Source: Chloroflexota bacterium
GTDB taxonomy: Bacteria > Chloroflexota > Dehalococcoidia > Bin125
Direction of reading: 5' to 3'
Length of the DNA stretch: 22,282 bases
NCBI GenBank assembly: GCA_026707335.1
Contig: JAPOXB010000188.1
Coordinates: 1-22,282, forward strand
How positions within the stretch are numbered: position 1 is the stretch's first letter; each line of letters starts with the position of its first letter. The notes beneath the pieces were generated by a model. That model saw only the letters and a program-made list of their open reading frames with translations, was not told the DNA's origin and did not search any database. Shown one piece after another: positions 6,836 through 14,287 of this stretch. Both the position numbers and the translations under genes were made by a program.

Positions 6836-8350
6836 ATGACCCCTCCCCCAACCGCGCAGACCGAGACCGCGCCCGCGCCCGACGGGGCGGACGAGTTCGA
6901 GACGGTGATCGGGCTCGAGGTGCACTCGCAGCTCAAGACCGAGAGCAAGATGTTCTGCCGCTGCCCGGCGCAGTACGCCGACGCGGCCCCCAACACGCAC
7001 GTCTGCCCGGTCTGCCAGGGCATGCCGGGCGTGCTGCCGGTGATCAACGAGACGGCCGTCGAGTGGACGATCCGGGCGGCGCTGGCGCTGCACATGGAGA
7101 TCCCCGAGGTCTCGAAGTTCGACCGCAAGAACTACCACTACCCGGACCTGATGAAGGGCTACCAGATCAGCCAGTTCGACGAGCCGCTGAGCCAGAACGG
7201 TCACCTGGACGTCGCGGTCGACGGGGAGACGCGGCGCATCGGCGTGACGCGCATCCACCTCGAGGAGGACACGGCGCGGCTGCTGCACCGCGAGGACGCG
7301 AGCGGGGAGTCGTACTCGCTGCTCGACCTGAACCGCAGCGGCGTGCCGCTGATGGAGTGCGTCTCGGAGCCCGACATGCGCAGCCCCGAGGAGGCGCGCG
7401 CCTACCTGGTCGCCCTGCGGCAGATCTTCCGCTACCTCGACGTCTCCACGGCGGACATGGAGAAGGGCTCGTTCCGCTGCGACGCCAACATCTCGCTGCG
7501 GCCGCGGGGCCAGGCGGCCTTCGGGACCAAGGTCGAGATCAAGAACATGAACTCCTTCCGCGCCGTCTACAAGGCGCTGCAATTCGAGCAGCGGCGGCAG
7601 GCGGCGGCGCTGCGCAACGGCGAGCGCATCCACCAGGAGACGCGCGGCTGGGTCGAGGACCGCGAGGTGACGGTGTCGCAGCGCTCGAAGGAGGAGTCGG
7701 ACGACTACCGCTACTTCCCCGACCCCGACCTGCCACCGCTGCGCACGGGGCGCGATCGGGTGGAGGCGATCCGGGCCGCGCTGCCCGAGCTGCCGGCGGC
7801 GCGGCTGGCGCGCTTCCAGGCCGAGCACGGCCTGGCCGAGTTCGAGGCGGGCCTGCTGACCGAGGACCGCGCGACGGCCGACTACTACGAGGCGGCCGTC
7901 GCGGCGCTGGGCGACGGTGCGCCGGAATCGCCGCGTCGGGGCGTCGCGCACTGGATGGTCGGAGAGATGGCGCGGCTGATGCACGAGGCCGGGCAGGAGA
8001 TCGAGGCGCTGCGCATCCGGCCGGCGCAGTTGGCGCAGCTCGTCTCGCTGATTGAGGCCGGGACGATCAGCAACACGCAGGCCAAGGAGGTCTTCGAGGC
8101 GATGTTCGCCGACGGCCGCGACCCGCGGGCGATCGTGGAGGCGTCGGGGCAAACGCAGATCAGCGACGACGCGGCGCTGCGGGAGGTCGCGCGGGGCGTG
8201 ATCGACGCCCAGCCGCGGGCCGTCGCCGACTACCGGGCCGGCAAGCAGGAGGCGCTCAAGTTCCTCATGGGGCAGGTGATGCGCGCGACCCGCGGACGCG
8301 CCAACCCGCCGCTGGTGACGGCCATCCTGCGGGAACTGCTCGAGGCCTGA
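6836..8350 (+). CDS. gatB: Aspartyl/glutamyl-tRNA(Asn/Gln) amidotransferase subunit B
   Basis: 504 residues. The opening FETVIGLEVHSQLKTESKMFCRC is diagnostic of GatB. C41, C43, C57 and C60 form the zinc site of the cradle domain, followed by the RKNYHYPDLMKGYQISQ signature and LNRSGVPLMECVSEPD (about 165-180). The C-terminal third is the helical GatB/YqeY domain ending ...PPLVTAILRELLEA. With GatA and GatC it converts Glu-tRNA(Gln) or Asp-tRNA(Asn) to the amide form. gatA and gatC are not in the window. The N-terminal 20 residues (TPPPTAQTETAPAPDG) are a non-conserved Pro/Ala-rich extension. Cytoplasmic. Confidence 0.97.
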   Translation: MTPPPTAQTETAPAPDGADEFETVIGLEVHSQLKTESKMFCRCPAQYADAAPNTHVCPVCQGMPGVLPVINETAVEWTIRAALALHMEIPEVSKFDRKNYHYPDLMKGYQISQFDEPLSQNGHLDVAVDGETRRIGVTRIHLEEDTARLLHREDASGESYSLLDLNRSGVPLMECVSEPDMRSPEEARAYLVALRQIFRYLDVSTADMEKGSFRCDANISLRPRGQAAFGTKVEIKNMNSFRAVYKALQFEQRRQAAALRNGERIHQETRGWVEDREVTVSQRSKEESDDYRYFPDPDLPPLRTGRDRVEAIRAALPELPAARLARFQAEHGLAEFEAGLLTEDRATADYYEAAVAALGDGAPESPRRGVAHWMVGEMARLMHEAGQEIEALRIRPAQLAQLVSLIEAGTISNTQAKEVFEAMFADGRDPRAIVEASGQTQISDDAALREVARGVIDAQPRAVADYRAGKQEALKFLMGQVMRATRGRANPPLVTAILRELLEA

Positions 8351-8406
8351 GCGCCGCGGCGGCCTTTTCGGGCCCGAGGGGAACCCCACGGCGCCGGGCG
8401 GCGTTA

Positions 8407-8477
8407 GGCTGTGCGGGCGGCCGTGATCGCCCTACTCGGATCGGTGGCCGAAAGGCCGGATTCGCGGGGTCACAGCC
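8407..8477 (+). ncRNA. Candidate structured RNA: three-way junction between gatB and yvcK
   Basis: P1 is a perfect 7-bp helix, GGCTGTG (8407-8413) with CACAGCC (8471-8477). Inside it, P2 pairs GGGCG (8415-8419) with CGCCC (8428-8432). P3 pairs 8437-8442 with 8459-8464 (six pairs, one G-U), then after a two-base bulge 8445-8449 with 8454-8458, closed by a GAAA tetraloop (8450-8453). The junction strands are 1, 4 and 6 nt. It lies 57 bp after the gatB stop and about 80 bp before yvcK, in the position of a leader or intercistronic RNA. I cannot match it to a known riboswitch. The high GC makes chance pairing easier. Confidence 0.35.
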
Positions 8478-8479
8478 GA

Positions 8480-8517
8480 TGCGCGAACATAGTGCGCGAA
8501 CATATAGTGCGCGACAG
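8480..8517 (+). repeat. Threefold short direct repeat upstream of yvcK
   Basis: Units TGCGCGAACATAG (8480-8492), TGCGCGAACATATAG (8493-8507) and TGCGCGACAG (8508-8517). The middle unit contains TATAGT across its junction (8503-8508), close to a -10 consensus. It could be a promoter with a repeated regulator site or a replication-slippage product. Confidence 0.6.
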
Positions 8518-8555
8518 TGGCGCGGCGGGGACGCGACGATAGATACTACGCGACG

Positions 8556-9893
8556 ATGAAGTGGCTCCGCGACTCGGACACGCGGAAGTGGCTGCTGCCC
8601 GGCATGGGCGTGAAGCGCTGGTTCCTGCTCCTCTTCCTGGGGATGGCGTTTCTGGGGCTGGGCGTGTCCTTCCTGGCGCGCGAGGCCTACCTGACGCTCG
8701 TCCTGCCCGACGCCTTCTACTACATCACCCTGCAGTTCATCCCGCAGGTCTTCCGCGGCGTGCTGTTCATCGGCGTGTCGGTGCTGTTCGTGGTCGTGGG
8801 GGTGTGGAAGTTCAGCGCCGGCCTGCTGGCCGCGATGCGCTCGACGGCGCGCGGCAACGGCAACGGCCACAGCGAGAGCCTGGTCAACCTGGTCTACCGG
8901 CACCGCTTCGCCGGGCGCGGGCCGCGCATCGTGGCGATCGGCGGCGGTACCGGCCTGTCGGTGCTGCTGCGCGGCCTGAAGGAGTACACCGACAACCTGA
9001 CGGCGGTCGTGACCGTCGCCGACGACGGCGGTTCCTCGGGCCGGCTGCGCGAGGACATGGGCGTCATCCCGCCCGGCGACGTGCGCAACTGCATCGCCGC
9101 CGTCGCCGACGCGGAGCCGCTGATGACGCGGCTGTTCCAGTACCGCTTCCCGGCCGAGTCGGGTGAGGGGCTGTCGGGGCACTCCTTCGGCAACCTGTTC
9201 ATCGTGGCGATGTCGGAGGTGACGGGCTCGATGGAGCAGGCCATCCACGAGACGGGCCGGGTGCTCGCCGTGCGCGGCCAGATCCTCCCATCGACGCTGG
9301 AAGACGTGCGGCTGGCAGCGCGCACGCGCGACGGGCGCACGATCCGCGGCGAATCGGCGATCACGGCGGCGGAGACGGAGATCGCCTCGGTCGGCCTGGA
9401 GCCGGCGCGGCCCTCGGCGCACCCCGACGCGGTCAACGCGGTGCGCAACGCCGACCTGATCGTCGTCGGGCCGGGCAGCCTCTACACCAGCGTGCTGCCC
9501 AACCTGCTGGTGCCCGAGCTGGGCATCGCCTTCCAGGAGTCCGACGCGATGCGCATCTTCGTCAGCAACGTCGCGACGCAGGCCGGCGAGACCGACCGCT
9601 ACTCGGTGCAGGACCACGTGGCGAGCGTCGAGTCGCACCTGGGCGGGTCGCCCTTCGACTTCATCGTGGCCAACAACAACCTGAGCGAGCGGCTGCCGAA
9701 GCGCTGGAAGTCGGAGCCGGTGCGGGGCGGCGAGACGCGGGTCGGTGGTGTGGTGGTCGAGGCGGACGTGATCGACGAGCGCAACCGCTACCGCCACGAC
9801 GCGGCCAAGCTGGCCGACACGATCCTGACGATTTACCATGAGCGCGGCGAGGCGGCCCCGCGCCCGCCCGTGGTCCCCGCCGCGACGCGCTAG
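8556..9893 (+). CDS. yvcK: YvcK-family gluconeogenesis factor with membrane anchor
   Basis: 445 residues from ATG 8556. A GTG 13 codons upstream lies in the short repeat and is less likely; neither start has a clear ribosome site. The first ~95 residues contain two predicted membrane helices (about 22-41 and 66-92), absent from the B. subtilis protein. The YvcK/CofD-like domain begins at VAIGGGTGLSVLLRGLK (126-142), continues with TVADDGGSSGRLRED (153-167) and PPGDVRNCI, and later GHSFGNLF. YvcK proteins bind UDP-GlcNAc and are needed for cell shape and growth on gluconeogenic carbon; 2-phospho-lactate transferase (CofD) is the related alternative. secG follows after 54 bp. Confidence 0.92.
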   Translation: MKWLRDSDTRKWLLPGMGVKRWFLLLFLGMAFLGLGVSFLAREAYLTLVLPDAFYYITLQFIPQVFRGVLFIGVSVLFVVVGVWKFSAGLLAAMRSTARGNGNGHSESLVNLVYRHRFAGRGPRIVAIGGGTGLSVLLRGLKEYTDNLTAVVTVADDGGSSGRLREDMGVIPPGDVRNCIAAVADAEPLMTRLFQYRFPAESGEGLSGHSFGNLFIVAMSEVTGSMEQAIHETGRVLAVRGQILPSTLEDVRLAARTRDGRTIRGESAITAAETEIASVGLEPARPSAHPDAVNAVRNADLIVVGPGSLYTSVLPNLLVPELGIAFQESDAMRIFVSNVATQAGETDRYSVQDHVASVESHLGGSPFDFIVANNNLSERLPKRWKSEPVRGGETRVGGVVVEADVIDERNRYRHDAAKLADTILTIYHERGEAAPRPPVVPAATR

Positions 9894-9947
9894 CGGGACG
9901 GCGAACCGCCGCTCCCACGCCGCACTCGCCCGGCCCAAGGATTCCCG

Positions 9948-10175
9948 ATGACCATCGGCCACATCATCAACGTGTTCCAGATCCTGGTCGCGCTGCTGCT
10001 GATCGCGGCGGTGCTGATGCAGGCCAAGGGCCAGGGGCTGGGCAACATCTTCGGCGGCGACGGGGGCGCGGGCTCGTTCCGCACGCGGCGCGGCGTGGAG
10101 CGGCTGCTGTTCCGCGGCACCATCGCATTGATCGTGATCTTCGTGGCGCTGTCGATCGCCGCGATCCGCGTCTGA
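9948..10175 (+). CDS. secG: Preprotein translocase subunit SecG
   Basis: 75 residues. ATG 9948 has AAGGA about 7 bases upstream. Two membrane helices (about 3-22 and 52-73) flank a glycine-rich cytoplasmic loop, LMQAKGQGLGNIFGGDGG, the hallmark of SecG. The FRTRRGVERLL segment before the second helix is also typical. It is the small accessory subunit of the SecYEG channel in the cytoplasmic membrane. It lies 54 bp after yvcK and 22 bp before the next gene on the same strand, so it is probably cotranscribed with both. Confidence 0.93.
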   Translation: MTIGHIINVFQILVALLLIAAVLMQAKGQGLGNIFGGDGGAGSFRTRRGVERLLFRGTIALIVIFVALSIAAIRV

Positions 10176-10197
10176 GCCGCCGCGGCGCCGACCTCGG

Positions 10198-11034
10198 ATG
10201 GGGCGCATGCGGGCCTGCGGCATCGTCACGCTGACCACCGACTTCGGGCTCGACGACGCCTACGTGGCGCAGTTGCATGGGGCCCTGCTGCGCTCGAACC
10301 CGGTCCTGCGCATCGTCGACGTGAGCCACGCCGTCCCGCCGGGCGACGCGGCCGCCGCGCTGTTCCTCAGCGAGTGCGCCTGGCCGGCCTTCCCGGTGGG
10401 CGCCGTGCACGTGCTGGTCGTGGACCCGGGCGTCGGCAGCGACCGCGGTCTCGTGGCGATCGAGACCGCGCAGGCGTGGCTGGTCGGGCCCGACACGGGC
10501 GTGCTGAGCAGCGGGCTGCCGGCGTCGATGCGGCCGGCCGCGGGATTCGCGCGAGCGACACTTCCGTCCGGGCTGCGCGCGGCCGACATCCGCGAGACGC
10601 CGCTGGCGGCGACCGAGGTCTCGCGCACCTTCCACGGCCGCGACCTGATGGCGCCGGTCGCGGCGGCGCTGGCCTCGGGGCGGGGCCTGGAGGCGGTGGG
10701 GCGGGCGGTGTCGGAGGTCACGGTGGCCGCGCCGCTGGCCAGCCCCGTGATCGACGGCGCGGGCGAGGGGCGCATCCTGCACGTCGACCGCTTCGGCAAC
10801 GCGATCACAAGCTTCCGCGCGTCGGACGCGGGCGCGGCGTTCGAGGTGGAGGCGGGCGGACGGACCGTCCTGGGGCCGGCGGCCAGCTACGCGGCGGGCG
10901 GGACGGAGGTCGTGGCGCTGCCCTCGTCGAGCGGGTACGTCGAACTGGCGCTGGCGAACGGGAGCGCGGCCGAGGCGCTCGGCGTCGGCCGGGGCGACCC
11001 GGTGCGGCTGCGCCGGCGCAACAGCGGAGGCTGA
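10198..11034 (+). CDS. SAM hydrolase (SAM hydroxide adenosyltransferase, DUF62 family)
   Basis: 278 residues. The start may be ATG 10198 or the in-frame ATG 10207; neither has a clear ribosome site. The opening IVTLTTDFGLDDAYVAQLHGAL is the family signature. VVDPGVGSDRG contains D76 and R83 with the 7-residue spacing of the catalytic Asp-Arg pair described for PH0463, and FHGRD gives the matching His (H146). VDRFGNAITS lies in the C-terminal domain. Known members cleave S-adenosylmethionine with water to adenosine and methionine. The halogenases (SalL, FlA) are close relatives, but the Asp-Arg-His set points to the hydrolase. Why a cell destroys SAM this way is not clear. Confidence 0.9.
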   Translation: MGRMRACGIVTLTTDFGLDDAYVAQLHGALLRSNPVLRIVDVSHAVPPGDAAAALFLSECAWPAFPVGAVHVLVVDPGVGSDRGLVAIETAQAWLVGPDTGVLSSGLPASMRPAAGFARATLPSGLRAADIRETPLAATEVSRTFHGRDLMAPVAAALASGRGLEAVGRAVSEVTVAAPLASPVIDGAGEGRILHVDRFGNAITSFRASDAGAAFEVEAGGRTVLGPAASYAAGGTEVVALPSSSGYVELALANGSAAEALGVGRGDPVRLRRRNSGG

Positions 11035-11042
11035 GCGGCCCG

Positions 11043-11048
11043 TATGCT
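11043..11048 (+). promoter_or_regulatory. -10 element TATGCT at fmt
   Basis: TATGCT ends 6 bases before the fmt ATG, so a start at normal distance would fall on the A of ATG and give a leaderless mRNA. There is no Shine-Dalgarno sequence between them, which agrees. Confidence 0.35.
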
Positions 11049-11054
11049 CGCCGC

Positions 11055-11999
11055 ATGACGATACCCCGGGTCGCGTTCTTCGGGTCGCCCGACTTCGCCG
11101 TGCCGACGCTGACGTCGCTGATCGAGAGCCCCTACCGGCCGTGCGTCGTGGTGACGCAGCCCGACCGCCCGGCGGGGCGCGGCCGCACGCCGCGGCCGTC
11201 GCCGGTGAAGGTCGTGGCCCAGAACGCGGGCATCGACGTGCTGCAACCGGCCCGCCTGCGCGACCCCGAGGCGACGGCGGCGCTGGCAGAGTACGGGCCG
11301 GAGCTGCAGGTCATCGCGGCCTACGGGCAGATCCTCCGGCCCGACGTGCTGGCCCTGCCCCGCTTCGGCACGCTGAACGTGCACGCCTCGCTGCTGCCGC
11401 GCTGGCGGGGGGCGTCGCCGGTGGCGGCCGCCATCCTGGCCGGCGACGCGGAGACCGGCGCGACGATCATGCTCGTCGACGAAGGCGAGGACACGGGCGA
11501 CATCCTGACCGCGCGGGCGGAGGCCATCCGGCCCGACGACGACGCCGGCAGCCTGGGCGATCGGCTCGCGGCGCTGGGGGCGTCGCTGCTGCTGGAGACG
11601 ATCCCCGCCTGGCTGGCCGGGGAGATCGCGCCGCGGCCGCAGGACGCGTCGCGGGCGACGCGCGCCAGGAGGCTGCGCAAGGCGCAGGGCCGGATCGATT
11701 GGACGCGGCCGGCGGCGGAGATCGCGCGGCAGGTGCGGGCGTTCTCGCCCTGGCCCGGCGCGACGACGCGGCTGCGCGCGGACGACCTGCGCATCTGGCG
11801 CGCCCGGGCCGAAGGGGCTGGGGCGGCCGGCCCGCCCGGCACGGTGATCGGCGTGGGTGAGACGATCGACGTCGCCACCGGCGACGGGCTGCTGCGCGTC
11901 GAACGGCTGCAGCGGGCGGGCAAGCGGGCGATGGACGCCCGCGCCTTCGCCAACGGGGAACCGGACCTGCCGGGGCAGCGGTTGGGCGAGCCGGCATGA
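11055..11999 (+). CDS. fmt: Methionyl-tRNA formyltransferase
   Basis: 314 residues, normal for Fmt. The N-terminal domain opens VAFFGSPDFAVPTL, includes VVTQPDRPAGRGR and IAAYGQIL, and carries NVHASLLPRWRGASP with N108 and H110. D146 lies in EGEDTGD. These match the E. coli triad N106, H108 and D144 with a constant offset of two. The C-terminal tRNA-binding domain starts near RIDWTRPAAEI. It formylates initiator Met-tRNA with 10-formyl-THF in the cytoplasm. Its stop overlaps the rlmN start (ATGA), so the two are translationally coupled. A TATGCT -10 lies directly upstream, so it may have its own promoter within the operon. Confidence 0.97.
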   Translation: MTIPRVAFFGSPDFAVPTLTSLIESPYRPCVVVTQPDRPAGRGRTPRPSPVKVVAQNAGIDVLQPARLRDPEATAALAEYGPELQVIAAYGQILRPDVLALPRFGTLNVHASLLPRWRGASPVAAAILAGDAETGATIMLVDEGEDTGDILTARAEAIRPDDDAGSLGDRLAALGASLLLETIPAWLAGEIAPRPQDASRATRARRLRKAQGRIDWTRPAAEIARQVRAFSPWPGATTRLRADDLRIWRARAEGAGAAGPPGTVIGVGETIDVATGDGLLRVERLQRAGKRAMDARAFANGEPDLPGQRLGEPA

Positions 12000-13084
12000 G
12001 CCCGCCCGGGCCCGACACGCGCCCGTCGCTGCTCGACCTGCCTCCCGAGGGGCTGGCGGAGATCGTCGGGGATCTGGGCGAGCCCGGCTATCGGGCGGCG
12101 CAGGTGGGGCGGGGCGTCTACCGCCGCTTCGCCACGGACTTCGAGGAGATGACCGACCTGCCACGCGGGTTGCGGTCGCGGCTGGCCAAGCGGCTGCGGG
12201 TCGGCGCGGCCGCGGTCGCGGGGGAGCAGACCAGCGCCGACGACAGCACGACGAAGCTGCTGCTGCGCATGGACGACGGCGAGCTGATCGAGACGGTCCT
12301 GATGCGCTACGACCCCTTCGGGCGGCGGCGGGCGCGGCGCACGGTCTGCATCTCGACGCAGGCGGGCTGCGCGATGGGCTGCACCTTCTGCGCGACCGGC
12401 GCGCAGGGCTTCCGGCGGCAGCTGTCGGCGGGGGAGATCCTCTCGCAGGTGCTGACGATGGCGCGTGTCGCGTCGGCGGAGGGGGACGGCGGCGGCCTGA
12501 CGAACGTCGTCTTCATGGGCATGGGCGAACCGCTGGCCAACTACGCGGCGACCCACGCGGCGCTGTCGCGTCTGACCGCCGCCGACGGCTTCGGGATGAG
12601 CCCGCGCCGCATCACCGTCTCGACGGTGGGGCTGCCGGCGGGCATGCGCCGCCTGGCCGCCGATCACCCGCAGGTCAACCTGGCGGTCAGCCTGCACGCG
12701 GCCGACGAGGCGCTGCGGCGCGACCTCGTGCCGGTGCCGTCGGCCTCCCTGGGAGGGATCGTCGAGGCGGCGCGGGCGCACGTCGCGGCGACGGGCCGGC
12801 GGGTGTCGGTCGAGTACGTGCTGCTGGCCGGCGTGAACGATTCGGCGGCGCAGGCGGGGCAACTGGGGCGGCTGCTGCGCGGGCTCAACTGCCACGTCAA
12901 CCTGATCCCCATCAACTCCTCGCCGGGCGTGCTGGGCGAGCGGCCCAGCCGCTCGGCGGTGCTGCGCTTCCAGGCGCGGCTGACGGCCGCCGGCGTCCCC
13001 GCCACGGTGCGCGTCGAGAAGGGCCGCGACATCGCCGCCGCCTGTGGGCAGCTGCGCGGCGACCGGGCGCCGGCGGGTTGCTAG
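11996..13084 (+). CDS. rlmN: 23S rRNA (adenine-2503-C2)-methyltransferase / tRNA A37 methyltransferase
   Basis: 362 residues. CAMGCTFC gives C125, C129 and C132 for the radical SAM [4Fe-4S] cluster, the same numbers as in E. coli RlmN. C118 (TVCISTQAG) and C350 (DIAAACGQL) match the methyl-carrying cysteine pair (C118/C355 in E. coli). VVFMGMGEPLANY, VSLHAADEALR and NLIPINSSPG are further family motifs. C118 with RlmN-type context argues against the resistance paralogue Cfr. It methylates C2 of A2503 in 23S rRNA and A37 in some tRNAs. The ATG overlaps the fmt stop. The last codon is a Cys, and its TAG stop is shared with the converging rplY gene. Confidence 0.96.
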   Translation: MSPPGPDTRPSLLDLPPEGLAEIVGDLGEPGYRAAQVGRGVYRRFATDFEEMTDLPRGLRSRLAKRLRVGAAAVAGEQTSADDSTTKLLLRMDDGELIETVLMRYDPFGRRRARRTVCISTQAGCAMGCTFCATGAQGFRRQLSAGEILSQVLTMARVASAEGDGGGLTNVVFMGMGEPLANYAATHAALSRLTAADGFGMSPRRITVSTVGLPAGMRRLAADHPQVNLAVSLHAADEALRRDLVPVPSASLGGIVEAARAHVAATGRRVSVEYVLLAGVNDSAAQAGQLGRLLRGLNCHVNLIPINSSPGVLGERPSRSAVLRFQARLTAAGVPATVRVEKGRDIAAACGQLRGDRAPAGC

Positions 13085-13755
13085 GCCGTCGCTTCGGACT
13101 CGGCGGCCTCGGCGGCCTCCTCGGCCGGCGCCTCTTCGCCCTCCACGCCCTCGGCGGCCTCCTCCTCGGCGACCTCGTCCTCTTCGGCGAGGCGCGGCGC
13201 GATGACGGTGGCGAGTTGCGCGGTCGGCTCGGAGAGTGCGCGCACGCCCTCGGGCAGGTCGAGGTCGGAGACGTGCATGCTCTGGCCGAAGTGTTCGAGC
13301 CCGGAGACGTCGATGGTGAGGTCGGAGGGCATGTCCATCGGCAGCGCCTCCAGCATCACGGAGCCGAGGCCCTGCACGAGCACGCCGCCCAGGGTGACCG
13401 CCGGGCAGGTCTCCTCGCCGACGATGTGCACCACGGCGGTGGCGTGGATGGGGCGGCTGAGGTCGATGTGGTAGAGGTCCACGTGCTCCACGTCGTGGCT
13501 GACGGGGTGGCGCTGCACGTCGCGCAGAACGACGGGCCGGGTGTCGGACTCGCCGGCGATCTGCGCGTTCACCACCTGGTTGCGGTCGTGCCCGCGGAAG
13601 ACGCGGCGCAACTCCTCAAGGGTCGCCTGCACGGCGACCGAGGGCCGGCCGCGGCCGTAGACGTTGCCGGGGATAATCCCCTCGCGGCGCAGCCGGCGGA
13701 CCTTCTTGCCGGTCAGGCTGCGGGGTTCGAGCTGGAGGGTCAGGGGGTCGGGCAT
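13081..13755 (-). CDS. rplY: 50S ribosomal protein bL25 (general stress protein CTC family)
   Basis: 224 residues. ATG 13755 has GGAG about 9 bases upstream. The N-terminal ~95 residues (LEPRSLTGKKVRRLRREGIIPGNVYGRG) are the 5S rRNA-binding L25 domain; the next ~85 form the TL5/CTC beta domain. The last ~40 residues are almost only Glu and Ala (from about 184), a disordered acidic tail typical of long bL25 in Gram-positive and Chloroflexota genomes. The gene converges on rlmN and both use the same palindromic CTAG (13081-13084) for their TAG stops, with no room for a terminator between them. TACGGT at 13789-13784 is a possible -10. Confidence 0.95.
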   Translation of the reverse strand: MPDPLTLQLEPRSLTGKKVRRLRREGIIPGNVYGRGRPSVAVQATLEELRRVFRGHDRNQVVNAQIAGESDTRPVVLRDVQRHPVSHDVEHVDLYHIDLSRPIHATAVVHIVGEETCPAVTLGGVLVQGLGSVMLEALPMDMPSDLTIDVSGLEHFGQSMHVSDLDLPEGVRALSEPTAQLATVIAPRLAEEDEVAEEEAAEGVEGEEAPAEEAAEAAESEATA

Positions 13756-13783
13756 GGGTGTCTCCGGCGGTCGGTCGGATGCG

Positions 13784-13789
13784 ACCGTA
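13784..13789 (-). promoter_or_regulatory. Possible -10 element TACGGT for rplY
   Basis: TACGGT on the minus strand, 28 bp before the ATG. It fits TANNNT like the other hexamers here but is the weakest of them. Confidence 0.2.
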
Positions 13790-13834
13790 TCGGGGGGCTG
13801 GGATCGGGGCAAGCGGTGGCGAGTAGCGGGGAGG

Positions 13835-14287
13835 TCAGGACCGCTCCAACAGAACGGGCAGCGCGGCCTCGTAGTCAAGGGTGAGGCGGAAGAACTGGAG
13901 CAAGTCCCGCCCGAGCAGGGATGGCATTGCCAGATCGGCGTCGGTAGGCTCCGCGACCCAGACCCGGCAGTCATACCAGAGACGGTCCGGGCCGTCTTCA
14001 ATTCGAAAGAACAGACGCACTGAGACGGGCACGATGTAGACGCTGCCACCGATGCCCTCGATCCGGCGGCGCTCTGGATGGTCGTCGAAGGTGGAAGCGA
14101 TCGGCGACGCTTCGGGCCAGGTCAGATCGAACGGCTGCAAGACCGTGTCGTCGGCGCCGGTATCGATCAAGAACGGGATCGTGGCGATGACCGAAGTCGC
14201 CTGCATGAGCAACTCGACATCCACATGAGGACGTGCCGGCACGCCGGGGATAGGGACCGGATCCAGGTAGCCGGGGATTCTGGTCAC
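13835..14287 (-). CDS. Retropepsin-like aspartic protease
   Basis: 150 residues from GTG 14287. The active-site motif is FLIDTGADDTVL (D42-T-G), and SLLGRDLLQFFRLTLDY is the second conserved motif near the C-terminus, the usual layout of single-domain retropepsin-like proteins that work as dimers. The N-terminus is Pro-rich (GYLDPVPIPGVPARPHVDV). No signal peptide. The GTG overlaps the TGA of the small upstream gene (GTGA), so its translation depends on that gene; there is no separate ribosome site. Substrate unknown. It is only loosely similar to the protease at 3717-4100, so a recent duplication is unlikely. Confidence 0.8.
   Translation of the reverse strand: MTRIPGYLDPVPIPGVPARPHVDVELLMQATSVIATIPFLIDTGADDTVLQPFDLTWPEASPIASTFDDHPERRRIEGIGGSVYIVPVSVRLFFRIEDGPDRLWYDCRVWVAEPTDADLAMPSLLGRDLLQFFRLTLDYEAALPVLLERS

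Noticed and set aside
6715..7128. N-terminal extension of the metallophosphoesterase across gatB
   Set aside because: The added residues are antisense to the conserved gatB start and contain no domain; ATG 6714 is sufficient.
8407..8477. A tRNA gene (71 nt, 7-bp end helix, GGCG/CGCC D-like arm)
   Set aside because: No pairing for an anticodon stem or a T-stem at the required places and no TTCGA-type loop; the three-way junction fold explains the pairing better.
8517..8555. GTG 8517 as the yvcK start
   Set aside because: It lies at the end of the short repeat, has no ribosome site and adds an unconserved Arg-rich stretch before MKWLRD.
11857..13884. Plus-strand frame of 675 codons over fmt, rlmN and rplY
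   Set aside because: It begins inside fmt in another frame and runs antisense to rplY; Arg/Gly/Ala-rich with no domain.
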